A DNA stretch of 16,212 bases from DASUFP01 sp036274495 (GCA_036274495.1 DASUFP010000026.1:1-16212); one strand, 5' to 3'; shown: positions 7,137 to 15,332, numbered from the stretch's first letter. The notes: generated by a model not told the origin, from the sequence alone. Numbers and translations: made by a program.

Positions 7137-8135
7137 GTGGAAACGGTTGTAAGCGGTATCAGATCGACGGGAAATTTGCACCTCGGAAATTATTTCGGGG
7201 CCATGGTCAATTTCATTAAAATGCAACATGAATACCGGTGTTTTTTTTTCATTGCCGATTACCATTCTCTTACCACTCACCCCACTCCGGGCGACCTGAA
7301 ACGTTCGGTTCGTACCGTATTATCCGAGTACCTGGCCTGCGGGATTGATCCTGAAACGGCCACCATTTATGTTCAAAGCGATTTACCACAGACAGCTGAA
7401 CTCTACCTGCTGTTAAACATGAATGCCTATGTCGGCGAACTGGAACGCTGTACCTCATTCAAAGAAAAAATACGACAGCAACCCGACAATATTAATGCAG
7501 GGCTTCTTACCTATCCTTCGCTTATGGCAGCCGACATACTAATACATAAGGCAGTTAAGGTTCCTGTAGGAAAGGATCAGGAGCAACATCTGGAAATGGC
7601 CAGGACTTTCGGCAATCGTTTTAATCGTTTGTATGAGACAGCTACGTTTCCCGAGCCTTATGCGTTTAACTATGGTCAGCATCTGATAAAAGTACCGGGA
7701 CTCGACGGCTCAGGCAAAATGGGCAAATCGGAAGGCGATGGCAACGCGATTTTTCTGGCCGATACTCCGGAAGCGATCCGGAAAAAAGTAATGCGGGCTG
7801 TATCCGACTCAGGACCAACTGTCCCCAACCAACCGAAACCCGAATCTATTGCGAATTTGTTTCAGCTGATGCTTCTTGTATCTGATGTATCTGTTGTAGC
7901 TGCTTTTGAAGACGCTTACAACAATTGTACAATCCGCTACGGTGATATGAAAAAACAGCTTGCCGAAGATATGGTTGCATTTGTTGCGCCGTTCAGCGAA
8001 CGCATTAAAGAAATAGCTGCGGATGATTCATACATGAACAGGGTGATGGATGCAGGTAAAGAAAAGGCCCGTATAAGCGCCGACAAAACGTTACGTGAGG
8101 TCAGGGACATCATTGGCTTCAGAAAATATTATTAA
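7137..8135 (+). CDS. trpS: Tryptophan--tRNA ligase
   Basis: Class I aminoacyl-tRNA synthetase that charges tRNA-Trp. The 332-residue protein carries the HIGH-type motif T-G-N-L-H-L-G-N-Y near the N-terminus, the tryptophan-pocket region with D-Q-E-Q-H, and the KMSKS-type loop K-M-G-K-S. The frame is open upstream to an ATG at 7074, but that would overlap plsC and add 21 residues unlike any TrpS. The GTG at 7137 (then E-T-V-V-S-G-I-R) gives the usual N-terminus and follows the promoter box, so I chose it. The R-S-T-G in place of R-P-T-G is a minor variant. The sugar transferase gene follows after 89 bp, without a clear terminator. Confidence 0.95.
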   Translation: METVVSGIRSTGNLHLGNYFGAMVNFIKMQHEYRCFFFIADYHSLTTHPTPGDLKRSVRTVLSEYLACGIDPETATIYVQSDLPQTAELYLLLNMNAYVGELERCTSFKEKIRQQPDNINAGLLTYPSLMAADILIHKAVKVPVGKDQEQHLEMARTFGNRFNRLYETATFPEPYAFNYGQHLIKVPGLDGSGKMGKSEGDGNAIFLADTPEAIRKKVMRAVSDSGPTVPNQPKPESIANLFQLMLLVSDVSVVAAFEDAYNNCTIRYGDMKKQLAEDMVAFVAPFSERIKEIAADDSYMNRVMDAGKEKARISADKTLREVRDIIGFRKYY

Positions 8136-8224
8136 TATTAGTGCCATTCCGGTATTTCACCTTCCTGTCGTGTTTACCGGATTTCAAAGGGACAGCATCT
8201 GTTTCGAATGCATAAACTGAACTA

Positions 8225-9610
8225 ATGGCTGTTGGTTATTCAAGGTACCTCACTGCAATTTACGGTTTCGTAGATCTGCTGCTGCTCAACTCGTCTTTTG
8301 CTTTTGTGAGCTTTATGCGACAGGGATGGCATCTCAATCCTGATATTACTTTTTTCAGCCAGTTTATTTATATCAATGTTTTTTGGCTGGTGATTCAGTT
8401 TTTTTTCAGGATCAACGAATTCGAACGTACTATTCCTTATGAAAGGGCTCTCTCTTCCATCATCCAAACCGTGGTGATGCATTTCCTGTTGCTTGCGGCA
8501 TTTAATTATTTTTTATCAGGCCTGCTTCCTGCCATCAACTGGTTTTTCACAAAATACCTGCTCTTTATCCTGTTGTTATTTACCTGGCGGTCGATGATGT
8601 GGGCACTGCTTGGTTTTGTCAGAAAAAGGGGTCTCAATTACAGGAGGGTAATTTTACTTGGAGGAGGTGAACTCTCGAGAGAAATGAAAAATTATTTTTA
8701 CAATCATCCTGAGGTCGGCTACCGGATGGAAGGCATTTTTATTGATGAGTATCAGCCCGGACTCAATGGCGATGTAAAGGGAACGATTCAGGAATCTAAA
8801 AAATTTGCGCTCGAAAAAGGCATTGACGAAATCTATTGCAGCCTTTCGGATTTGCATGGTGAACAGGTTACCGAAATGATGAAGTTTGCCGATGACAATC
8901 TGATCCGCTTTAAACTGATTCCCGATTTCAGAGGATTCAATCACAAAAAAGTAAACATCGATTTTTATCAAGCCATACCGGTTATCAGTGTTCGGAAAGA
9001 ACCGCTTCAAAGTCCGCTGAACCGGTTATTGAAACGTTCATTTGATGTATGTTTCTCCCTTTTGGTGATAGTGCTCATTTTTCCATGGCTTTTTCCGGTA
9101 GTTATTTTACTCATAAAAACATCTTCTCCCGGACCCGTTTTTTTCAAACAAAAACGTTCGGGTAAGGACAACAAAACATTTGTCTGTTATAAATTCAGGA
9201 CAATGGTTGTAAACAAAAATGCCGATGAGGTGCAAGCCACCGGCAACGATTTACGTATTACACGGGTCGGAAAATTCCTCCGAAAAACCAGCCTGGATGA
9301 ACTGCCACAATTTTTCAATGTATTATGGGGATCCATGTCGGTGGTGGGACCCCGGCCTCATATGCTGAAGCATACCGAAGAGTACGCCAAGCTCATCGAT
9401 AAATTTATGGTCCGTCATTTTATTAAACCGGGCATTTCGGGATGGGCACAGGTAAACGGATTAAGGGGCGAGACCCGGCAGCCTGCAGCCATGCAGCGCA
9501 GAGTGGAGCATGATGTATGGTATATAGAGAACTGGTCGATGCTGCTTGATCTGAAAATAATATTTTTAACAGCCAGAAACGTACTTTCCGGCGAACCTAA
9601 CGCTGTATAA
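8225..9610 (+). CDS. Undecaprenyl-phosphate sugar-1-phosphate transferase (WbaP/WcaJ-like)
   Basis: Starts an envelope polysaccharide by moving a sugar-1-phosphate (often glucose or galactose) from a nucleotide sugar to undecaprenyl phosphate at the inner membrane. The 461-residue protein has the full long-form layout: about four N-terminal membrane helices (residues 10-130), a Rossmann-like domain opening with V-I-L-L-G-G-G-E-L (142-150), a membrane-inserted helix (about 272-297), and the bacterial sugar transferase domain. The catalytic pair is D359-E360 in S-L-D-E-L-P-Q, with K-F-R-T-M, V-V-G-P-R-P and K-P-G-I-S-G-W-A-Q-V-N-G around it. The sugar cannot be told from sequence. No other polysaccharide genes are adjacent, so it may serve a remote or housekeeping glycan pathway. 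Confidence 0.93.
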   Translation: MAVGYSRYLTAIYGFVDLLLLNSSFAFVSFMRQGWHLNPDITFFSQFIYINVFWLVIQFFFRINEFERTIPYERALSSIIQTVVMHFLLLAAFNYFLSGLLPAINWFFTKYLLFILLLFTWRSMMWALLGFVRKRGLNYRRVILLGGGELSREMKNYFYNHPEVGYRMEGIFIDEYQPGLNGDVKGTIQESKKFALEKGIDEIYCSLSDLHGEQVTEMMKFADDNLIRFKLIPDFRGFNHKKVNIDFYQAIPVISVRKEPLQSPLNRLLKRSFDVCFSLLVIVLIFPWLFPVVILLIKTSSPGPVFFKQKRSGKDNKTFVCYKFRTMVVNKNADEVQATGNDLRITRVGKFLRKTSLDELPQFFNVLWGSMSVVGPRPHMLKHTEEYAKLIDKFMVRHFIKPGISGWAQVNGLRGETRQPAAMQRRVEHDVWYIENWSMLLDLKIIFLTARNVLSGEPNAV

Positions 9611-9623
9611 GAAACAGAATGGG

Positions 9624-9631
9624 TAATTTTG
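9624..9631 (+). promoter_or_regulatory. -7 promoter box before the farnesyltransferase gene
   Basis: TAATTTTG is an exact -7 match in the 31-bp gap after the sugar transferase stop. Its G lies ten bases before the first base of the ATG at 9642, predicting a leader of about five bases. No clear -33 TTG lies 17-23 bp upstream. If real, it separates the oxidase module from trpS and the sugar transferase. Confidence 0.5.
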
Positions 9632-9641
9632 CGGCCTCCTG

Positions 9642-10550
9642 ATGGAAGTACCAATAGAAAAAGAACTCTCTTCCGGTAAAGCGGTCCGGCTTTCGGCCGT
9701 TATTTCGGATTATATCCAGCTTTCAAAGCTCAGGCTCTCCTTTCTGGTTGTTTTTTCTGCTGCCCTCGCCTTTATTATGGGCTCACCGGACGCTATTAAC
9801 TGGAACAAGCTGATACTGTTGATAGCAGGCGGATTTTTAGTGACCGGTGCTTCAAATGCAATCAACCAGGTAATAGAGCGAAACCTTGATAAATTAATGG
9901 ACCGAACCCGCAACCGTCCGTTACCTGATGAGCGGATGTCGCCGGTGGCGGCCATAATTGCGGCCGTATTGATGGGAATTACCGGCCTGCTGATACTTAC
10001 TTTCTTTATGAATGCAGCCAGCGGCGTATTGGGATTCATAGCACTGGTAAGTTATGCCTGGATGTACACTCCCCTTAAACGGATTACGCCATTTGCCGTG
10101 TTTGTAGGGGCCATCCCGGGTGCTATTCCTCCGCTGTTAGGCTGGGTTGCGGCGACAGGATCGTTTTCGGGAGGCGGCTGGATGCTTTTTGCACTGCAGT
10201 TTCTCTGGCAGTTTCCCCACTTTTGGGCTATTGCCTGGGTAATGGACGACGATTACCGAAAAGCCGGGTTTGAACTGCTGCCGTCAAAAGGAGGCAGGGA
10301 TAAAGCATCTGCAATGCAGGCCTTTGTATATGCATTCAGCCTGATTCCACTTTGTCTGATGTTGAAACCACTGGGGTTTTGCAGTCAGACCGCAGCACTG
10401 CTGACCGCACTGATCAGTGTTGGTTTTGCTGCACAGGCCTACAGACTGTACGCAACCTGTTCGATGGAATCTGCAAAAAAACTCATGTTCGGGTCGTTTT
10501 TTTACCTCCCTCTCGCAATGATTATATTATTGATTGATAAACTATTATGA
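9642..10550 (+). CDS. ctaB: Protohaem IX farnesyltransferase (haem O synthase)
   Basis: Adds a farnesyl group to haem b to give haem o, the precursor of haem a for haem-copper oxidases; an integral membrane enzyme of the UbiA superfamily. The 302-residue protein has about eight to nine hydrophobic helices and both Asp-rich motifs: N-x-x-x-Q-x-x-E-R-N-L-D83-x-x-x-D87-R-T-x-x-R-P-L, and W-V-M-D-D-D-Y-R-K-A-G near residues 199-209. The S-Y-A-W-M-Y-T-P-L-K and F-P-H-F-W-A-I-A-W segments are typical of this family rather than of other UbiA enzymes. The stop overlaps the next gene by four bases (ATGA), tying it to the oxidase subunits. The symbol cyoE is used for the same family. Confidence 0.95.
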   Translation: MEVPIEKELSSGKAVRLSAVISDYIQLSKLRLSFLVVFSAALAFIMGSPDAINWNKLILLIAGGFLVTGASNAINQVIERNLDKLMDRTRNRPLPDERMSPVAAIIAAVLMGITGLLILTFFMNAASGVLGFIALVSYAWMYTPLKRITPFAVFVGAIPGAIPPLLGWVAATGSFSGGGWMLFALQFLWQFPHFWAIAWVMDDDYRKAGFELLPSKGGRDKASAMQAFVYAFSLIPLCLMLKPLGFCSQTAALLTALISVGFAAQAYRLYATCSMESAKKLMFGSFFYLPLAMIILLIDKLL

Positions 10551-11131
10551 TTACTTCAACACTGTCCATGGAATCTGAAAACGAAACGTATACCGGTATC
10601 CCAACCGCAAAAATGCTGTTGTGGCTTGCAATGGTAAGTATGGTTATGCTCTTTGCCGGGCTTACCAGCGGTTATATTGTGCGGCAGGCAGAGGGAAACT
10701 GGGTAGTATTTGAACTGCCGGGAATGTTTTTCCTTTCAACACTTTTTATCATGCTCAGCAGCGGTTCCATGTATTGGGCCTTGCATTCGGTCAAAAAAAA
10801 CAACACATCGGGGCTCATCACAGGAATGCTCATTACGCTTGGATTGGGTTTCGCATTTTGTTTTACCCAGTTTACCGCATGGTCGAAACTGGTAGAGCAG
10901 GGGGTATTTTTTGTGGGTAATCCTTCAGGTTCTTTTCTGTATGTTCTTACCGGACTCCATCTGGCTCACCTGGCCGGTGGCATTATTTATCTTATTTACG
11001 TCACATTCAGATCAATACAGGGCCGGTTCAATTCACAATCGTATATGCCGGTTCAGTTGTGCTCCATCTTCTGGCACTTCCTTGATATTTTATGGGTCTA
11101 TTTATTTGCATTCCTTTATTTTATCCGTTAA
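10547..11131 (+). CDS. Cytochrome c oxidase subunit III family protein (short, first copy)
   Basis: A 194-residue integral membrane protein with five predicted helices, the short bacterial form of subunit III. Family marks are the A-G-L-T-S-G-Y-I-V helix end, the L-H-L-A-H-L-A-G-G motif, and the final F-W-H-F-L-D-I-L-W-V-Y-L-F helix. It would sit beside subunit I in the oxidase and support proton uptake and stability. The ATG at 10547 overlaps the ctaB stop; Met8 (10568) is a possible alternative start. A longer subunit III gene follows 127 bp later; paired subunit III genes are, as I recall, usual in Bacteroidota oxidase operons, so this is not read as a recent duplication. Confidence 0.9.
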   Translation: MITSTLSMESENETYTGIPTAKMLLWLAMVSMVMLFAGLTSGYIVRQAEGNWVVFELPGMFFLSTLFIMLSSGSMYWALHSVKKNNTSGLITGMLITLGLGFAFCFTQFTAWSKLVEQGVFFVGNPSGSFLYVLTGLHLAHLAGGIIYLIYVTFRSIQGRFNSQSYMPVQLCSIFWHFLDILWVYLFAFLYFIR

Positions 11132-11171
11132 CAGGCAGCGTCTTATTTAGAATGATTCCAGACAAAAAAAA

Positions 11172-11203
11172 TTGCTCTGACAACTGAAATTCTATTTAAT
11201 TTG
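11172..11203 (+). promoter_or_regulatory. Possible promoter before the second subunit III gene
   Basis: TTG at 11172-11174 and TTAATTTG at 11196-11203 (one mismatch to TAnnTTTG) are 21 bp apart, an acceptable spacing. They lie in the 127-bp gap between the two subunit III genes, the widest in the module, which would allow the downstream genes a separate start about 50 bases before the ATG at 11259. Support is weak. Confidence 0.3.
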
Positions 11204-11258
11204 CAGCGCGAAAGCAGTTACCACTCAATCGACTTAAAAAACAACCTAATATACTGAT

Positions 11259-12083
11259 ATGGCAGCAGAAGCAGCGGTCGGAACCCCAAAAAAAAATCCC
11301 TGGGGCGGCGGCGTTTCCCCCTTCAATGTGAGCTGGGGAAAAATGTACATGTGGTTCTTCCTCGTTTCCGACGCATTTACGTTCTCGTCGTTAATCACCG
11401 CTTACGGTGTAATGCGGCACAGATTTACCGACATCTGGCCAAAAGCCAACGACGTGTTTACCCACTTTCCTTTTATAGAAGGGCATATTCCGTTGGCGTA
11501 TGTAGGTCTGATGACTTTTATCCTTATCATGAGTTCGGTAACAATGGTACTTGCCGTTGATGCGGGTCAGAAACGCAATAACAATGCTGTAAAAAAATGG
11601 ATGGTTTTCACCATTATCGGCGGATTTATGTTTCTTGGTTCACAGGCATGGGAGTGGTATCACTTTATTGAAGGCACCGACCATGGTGCGTATATTATGC
11701 CGAACGATCATGTGGCCCGTTTTGCTCCATCACATGATGGTCACGATGTTGATTACAACACGTTGATTCTGCCTGACGGAAAAACAGTAACCGGTGCCGA
11801 AGCGGAAGCTATTAAGAAGAGCTCCACCCTGTTTCACGGAGCAAATCTTACCCGAAACGAATACGGGCATCCGCTGTTTGCCAACTTCTTCTTTTTCATA
11901 ACAGGATTTCACGGATTTCACGTATTCTCCGGAGTAGTGATTAATATTATCATGCTGCTCAATGTCATCAATGGCGTATATGTCCGGCGAGGGCACTACG
12001 AACAAATTGAGAAAGCCGGATTGTATTGGCACTTTGTGGATCTGGTGTGGGTATTTGTATTTACCTTCTTCTATCTCGTTTAA
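11259..12083 (+). CDS. Cytochrome c oxidase subunit III (long, second copy)
   Basis: A 274-residue membrane protein. The N-terminus (N-P-W-G-G-G-V-S-P-F) is followed by a helix M-Y-M-W-F-F-L-V-S-D-A, further helices, the conserved glutamate in Q-A-W-E-W, a soluble insert of about 70 residues rich in His and Asp (about 143-210), then G-F-H-G-F-H-V-F-S-G and a last helix Y-W-H-F-V-D-L-V-W-V-F-V-F. These are hallmark subunit III segments. The insert between helices, with several His residues (D-H-V, S-H-D-G-H-D), faces outside the bilayer and is longer than in classic subunit III; I recall similar inserts in this phylum. It is co-directional with subunit IV 17 bp downstream. Confidence 0.95.
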   Translation: MAAEAAVGTPKKNPWGGGVSPFNVSWGKMYMWFFLVSDAFTFSSLITAYGVMRHRFTDIWPKANDVFTHFPFIEGHIPLAYVGLMTFILIMSSVTMVLAVDAGQKRNNNAVKKWMVFTIIGGFMFLGSQAWEWYHFIEGTDHGAYIMPNDHVARFAPSHDGHDVDYNTLILPDGKTVTGAEAEAIKKSSTLFHGANLTRNEYGHPLFANFFFFITGFHGFHVFSGVVINIIMLLNVINGVYVRRGHYEQIEKAGLYWHFVDLVWVFVFTFFYLV

Positions 12084-12100
12084 TTTTAATTATTCAGCAT

Positions 12101-12469
12101 ATGTCTGACCAAACTCATCACAACAGCGATCACCCGAAAGGATATTACACCGGCGATATTCATAATCAGTTTATCGAAGAGCATCATGTTCCTAACAATG
12201 TGAAGATTATCTGGAAAACATTCTGGATACTTCTTGGCATTACCATCTTTGAAGTAGGTATCGCTTTTACTTCTATCCCGCACCATATTCTCATACTTCT
12301 TTTCATCACGCTTACCATAGTAAAAGCCTATTACATTGTTGCTTTCTTTATGCACCTCAAGCACGAAGAAACTCCTTTAAAGTATTCTATTCTGCTTCCG
12401 TTCATACTTATCCTCTACTTAATAGTGATGGTTATTGCGGAAGGCACTTACCTGAACAGTATCGGGTAA
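12101..12469 (+). CDS. Cytochrome c oxidase subunit IV family protein
   Basis: A 122-residue membrane protein with a His-rich polar N-terminus (about 40 residues) and three hydrophobic helices. The segment V-A-F-F-M-H-L-K-H-E after helix two is the recognised mark of the prokaryotic oxidase subunit IV (caa3-type) family. The frame is open from 12026, but that start would lie within the preceding gene; the ATG at 12101 gives the normal length and was chosen. It is 17 bp after subunit III and 16 bp before the SCO gene, so it lies inside the oxidase operon. The role is a small accessory subunit; no cofactor residues are expected. Confidence 0.9.
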   Translation: MSDQTHHNSDHPKGYYTGDIHNQFIEEHHVPNNVKIIWKTFWILLGITIFEVGIAFTSIPHHILILLFITLTIVKAYYIVAFFMHLKHEETPLKYSILLPFILILYLIVMVIAEGTYLNSIG

Positions 12470-12485
12470 TTAATACATTGTTTTA

Positions 12486-13151
12486 ATGACGAAATTGAAA
12501 TCGGGCCACCAGCTTTTGGTGGTCCTGATTATATTAATTGTCCCTTCCATTTTTTACTTGCTCATCCGAACAGGCAAAAATCAGTATACTACTCTCGAAA
12601 TTTTTGGTCCCCGTGAAGCACCTGCGCAAGTGGGTGGCGATACCATTTACCATACTATTGGCGATTTTGAACTGGTATCTCATACGGGAACGCCGGTAGT
12701 GCCAGCGCAGTTCGACGGCAAAATTCTTGTTACCAATTTCTTTTTTGCCACCTGCACCACAATTTGTCCCAAGATGAATATGCAGATGAAGCGGCTGCAG
12801 GAAAAATTTAAGTCCGACTCGCTTGTCGCACTGCTTTCCATAACCGTAAATCCCGAACACGATTCGGTCCCTGTACTTGCCGCTTATGCCGAAAGCTATG
12901 GTGCAAAATATCCACAATGGACTTTTGCAACGGGTGACAAAAAAGTTATTTACGATTTGGCACGAAACGGTTATTTCCTCACTGCCATGCCGGGCAACGG
13001 CGGGCCCGATGATTTCATCCATTCCGAGAAAATCGTGTTAATCGATAAGGAAAAACGTATCAGGGGGTATTACGACGGCACCGACTACCTTGATGTTGAC
13101 CGGTTGGCTGAAGATATTCAGATGCTTGAGTTCGAATACAACAACAAATGA
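12486..13151 (+). CDS. SCO1/SenC family copper chaperone
   Basis: Delivers or reduces copper for the CuA site of the oxidase. The 221-residue protein has one N-terminal membrane anchor (about residues 9-27) with a thioredoxin-like domain outside. The copper site is complete: C90-x-x-x-C94-P in F-F-A-T-C-T-T-I-C-P, plus distal H179 in D-D-F-I-H-S-E-K. The sequence I-T-V-N-P-E-H-D lies at the expected place between them. No lipobox cysteine is present, so it is held by the helix rather than a lipid. It follows subunit IV by 16 bp and precedes the DUF420 gene, matching its role in oxidase assembly. Confidence 0.95.
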   Translation: MTKLKSGHQLLVVLIILIVPSIFYLLIRTGKNQYTTLEIFGPREAPAQVGGDTIYHTIGDFELVSHTGTPVVPAQFDGKILVTNFFFATCTTICPKMNMQMKRLQEKFKSDSLVALLSITVNPEHDSVPVLAAYAESYGAKYPQWTFATGDKKVIYDLARNGYFLTAMPGNGGPDDFIHSEKIVLIDKEKRIRGYYDGTDYLDVDRLAEDIQMLEFEYNNK

Positions 13152-13223
13152 TTATCAGAGAACCGGGCGCAAGAAGTGTTGCCTGAATTTAGAAGTTCAT
13201 TCACCTGCTTTTTCTATTTCAAC

Positions 13224-13760
13224 ATGGAATATACCGGAAACGAAAAAAAGATTTTACGAGGCATCTATATATTGTCCGGCGTCGTTTTTATACTGGTCGT
13301 TATTTTAAGCCGGCTGCCCAAGGCAGCAACCATGCCCGAATTTGTGAAAGTACTGCCGGCTTTTAATGCTATTTTAAATGGTGCCTGTTCCTTACTGTTA
13401 ATGACCACCTACTATTTTATAAGGAGGAAAAATATTACGATGCATAAACGCATCAATATATTAACCTTTTTTCTTTCCTCCCTCTTTCTGCTCAGTTATG
13501 TCACGTTTCATGCCTTTGGTGTAGAAACAAAATTTCCTGCTGACAACCCCATCCGTCCATTTTATCTCACCATACTAATCAGCCATATAATACTCGCCGC
13601 AGTAGTGCTGCCCTTGGTTTTGGTCTCCTTTTATTTTGGACTCACCGGTAAAATAGAGCGGCATAAGAAGCTCACCCGCTTCTCCTTTCCCATCTGGTTG
13701 TATGTTACAATCACCGGGGTCATAGTCTACCTGATGATCTCGCCTTATTACGGTTTCTGA
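13224..13760 (+). CDS. DUF420 membrane protein, probable oxidase assembly factor
   Basis: A 178-residue membrane protein with five hydrophobic helices. Histidines at H74 (M-H-K-R-I-N), H96 (T-F-H-A-F-G), H121 (I-S-H-I-I-L-A) and H147 (R-H-K-K-L-T-R) fall at the helix edges in the pattern of DUF420, whose members include CtaM of Staphylococcus aureus and YozB of Bacillus. CtaM is needed to mature aa3-type oxidase, so a role in assembly of the copper or haem site is inferred here, supported by the position just after the SCO gene. The ATG at 13224 was preferred over 13176, whose extra 16 residues are polar and unlike the family. The gap of 72 bp to the SCO stop contains no clear promoter. Confidence 0.88.
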   Translation: MEYTGNEKKILRGIYILSGVVFILVVILSRLPKAATMPEFVKVLPAFNAILNGACSLLLMTTYYFIRRKNITMHKRINILTFFLSSLFLLSYVTFHAFGVETKFPADNPIRPFYLTILISHIILAAVVLPLVLVSFYFGLTGKIERHKKLTRFSFPIWLYVTITGVIVYLMISPYYGF

Positions 13761-13769
13761 GTAAATCAG

Positions 13770-13777
13770 TATCTTTG
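13770..13777 (+). promoter_or_regulatory. -7 promoter box abutting a start codon
   Basis: TATCTTTG is an exact TAnnTTTG match in the 21-bp gap after the DUF420 gene. Only four bases separate it from the ATG at 13782, so a transcript from it would start at about the start codon. No -33 TTG is seen at 17-23 bp. Confidence 0.45.
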
Positions 13778-13781
13778 CCAC

Positions 13782-14021
13782 ATGAAATTCAGGGCATTAC
13801 TTATTTCTTTCTCTTTACTGGTGTTAATCTCCGTTTCGATTCCGCAACCTGCTGTATCTCAATGTGCTATGTGCAGAGCAGTAGCTGAGTCGGGTCATGA
13901 GACCTCGGAACGCAAAATTGGTGATGGACTCAATTCCGGTATCTTATACCTGCTTTCGGTTCCCTATTTATTGGGCGGAGCCGCTTTTTGGATCTGGCAC
14001 CGCAATCGCCGCAAGGCTTAA
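13782..14021 (+). CDS. Small exported membrane protein with a CxxC motif, oxidase-linked
   Basis: A 79-residue protein of unknown function. It has a clear signal peptide (basic start, hydrophobic residues about 5-20, likely cut after A-V-S at residue 26), then at once a Q-C28-A-M-C31-R motif, a short polar stretch, one membrane helix (about 52-71) with P-Y-L-L-G-G, and a basic tail (H-R-N-R-R-K), which places the CxxC outside the membrane. I recall small proteins of this shape beside oxidase assembly genes in other Bacteroidota, but I know no assigned function. The CxxC could bind copper or haem or be redox active; this is inference from neighbours (SCO, DUF420). The promoter box four bases upstream may let it be expressed alone. 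Confidence 0.82.
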   Translation: MKFRALLISFSLLVLISVSIPQPAVSQCAMCRAVAESGHETSERKIGDGLNSGILYLLSVPYLLGGAAFWIWHRNRRKA

Positions 14022-14044
14022 TTTTTTTTCTTAAAAAACCTGCA

Positions 14045-15100
14045 ATGAAAAAAGTGTTGCACAACCTGCTATCGAAAGAGGAGCTCAAGCAGCGACTTGC
14101 CGGTGAAACATTTCGCAGGACAACACTTTCCTTTTACCGGTACGTGATTTTGGATGATGCGTCTCAGTTCCGTGACAACCTTTACCAGGAAATGAATTTA
14201 CTGGGAGTGCTGGGAAGAATATACCTTGCAAAAGAAGGTATCAATGCTCAGATAAGTATTCCGGAACATAACATGAAACTACTACGCGAATTGGTTGATT
14301 CCATTCCGCAGCTGAATAATGTTCCTTTCAAAATTGCTGTGGAGGATGACGGAAAATCATTTTACAAATTAATTATCCGTATTAAAAGTAAAATAGTTGC
14401 CGACGGACTTAACGACGACTTATTTGATGTTACCAATGTCGGCAAACATCTTTCGGCAAAAGAATTTAATGAGGCCCTGCACGATCCCAAAACAATTGTG
14501 ATTGACATGCGGAACCATTATGAGAGTGAAGTTGGCAAATTTAAGGGAGCACTGGTTCCGGATACCGATACCTTTCGCGAGACATTACCTGTTGCTCTTG
14601 ATATGGTTAAGGATAAAAAAGACAACAAAATATTGCTGTACTGTACAGGTGGCATACGATGCGAAAAAGCCAGCGCATATTTCAGGCACCAGGGATTTAC
14701 AGATGTAAACCAGTTGCTGGGTGGCATTATTGATTATGCCCGGCAAGTAAAAGCCGAAGGACTCGAAACTGAATTCATCGGTAAAAATTTTGTTTTTGAC
14801 GACCGTTTGGGAGAGCGCATCACCGGTGATATCATTTCCGTTTGTCACCAGTGCGGACAACCCTCCGACGACCATACCAACTGCGCGAACGATGATTGTC
14901 ATTTGTTATTTATACAATGTGCAGCTTGTCGCGATAAATACCATAATTGCTGCAGCGAAACCTGTTCTGCAATTGCCGCGCTGCCTTTTGAAGAACAAGT
15001 TACATTGCGCCGCGGCAGAGTGAAACACGACACGCTTTCGGTTTATAAAAAAAGCCGCGTAAGACCAAGGCTTGACGGTATGACGCTTGAAAAGCGATAG
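14045..15100 (+). CDS. trhO: tRNA uridine(34) hydroxylase, rhodanese family
   Basis: Oxygen-dependent enzyme that hydroxylates U34 to ho5U in several tRNAs. The 351-residue protein has the UPF0176/YceA layout: an N-terminal domain with G-R-I-Y-L-A-K-E-G-I-N-A-Q-I, then a rhodanese domain (about residues 130-240) with the active-site loop Y-C200-T-G-G-I-R-C206-E-K-A. The C-terminal part has a cluster of nine cysteines (C267, C270, C280, C285, C292, C295, C302, C303, C307), probably a zinc site and common in this family. The ATG at 14045 was chosen over 13988, which would overlap the small CxxC gene and add 19 untypical residues. The gap to that gene is 23 bp with a T run but no clear terminator. 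Confidence 0.94.
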   Translation: MKKVLHNLLSKEELKQRLAGETFRRTTLSFYRYVILDDASQFRDNLYQEMNLLGVLGRIYLAKEGINAQISIPEHNMKLLRELVDSIPQLNNVPFKIAVEDDGKSFYKLIIRIKSKIVADGLNDDLFDVTNVGKHLSAKEFNEALHDPKTIVIDMRNHYESEVGKFKGALVPDTDTFRETLPVALDMVKDKKDNKILLYCTGGIRCEKASAYFRHQGFTDVNQLLGGIIDYARQVKAEGLETEFIGKNFVFDDRLGERITGDIISVCHQCGQPSDDHTNCANDDCHLLFIQCAACRDKYHNCCSETCSAIAALPFEEQVTLRRGRVKHDTLSVYKKSRVRPRLDGMTLEKR

Positions 15101-15181
15101 TCCTTTTTTCCGGATCTCCTTTTACGTTGCCCATCCTTTCAACTCCGATCTTCCGGCTGCAGGATAGTTCAGCGATTGCAT

Positions 15182-15266
15182 TTACCCGTTTGTAAACGTT
15201 TACAATACTTTTCGTATTTTTTTTCCCTTTAACTTTACTGTGGGAGGGGGCCCGGAGGGCCCCCGG
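15182..15266. repeat. 85-bp structured repeat, copy 1
   Basis: Matches copy 2 (15333-15417, offset 151) at 82 of 85 positions. In order it holds a perfect 16-bp palindrome TTGTAAACGTTTACAA (15190-15205), a small hairpin AATAC-TTTTC-GTATT (15204-15218) followed by a T run and CCC, a spacer, and a G/C hairpin GGGGGCCC-GGA-GGGCCCCC (8-bp perfect stem, ending at 15264). It lies 82 bp after trhO. Confidence 0.92.
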
Positions 15267-15332
15267 TGCCGGGAAAATATTGAATTAGTTCTTGCGTTTT
15301 AAAAATGTAATAGCAATGACAGCTTCCAAAAC

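Noticed and set aside
8148..8181. Inverted repeat TCCGGTA / TACCGGA between trpS and the sugar transferase
   Set aside because: The 7-bp stem encloses 20 bases and has no T run, so it is neither a good terminator nor a clear operator.
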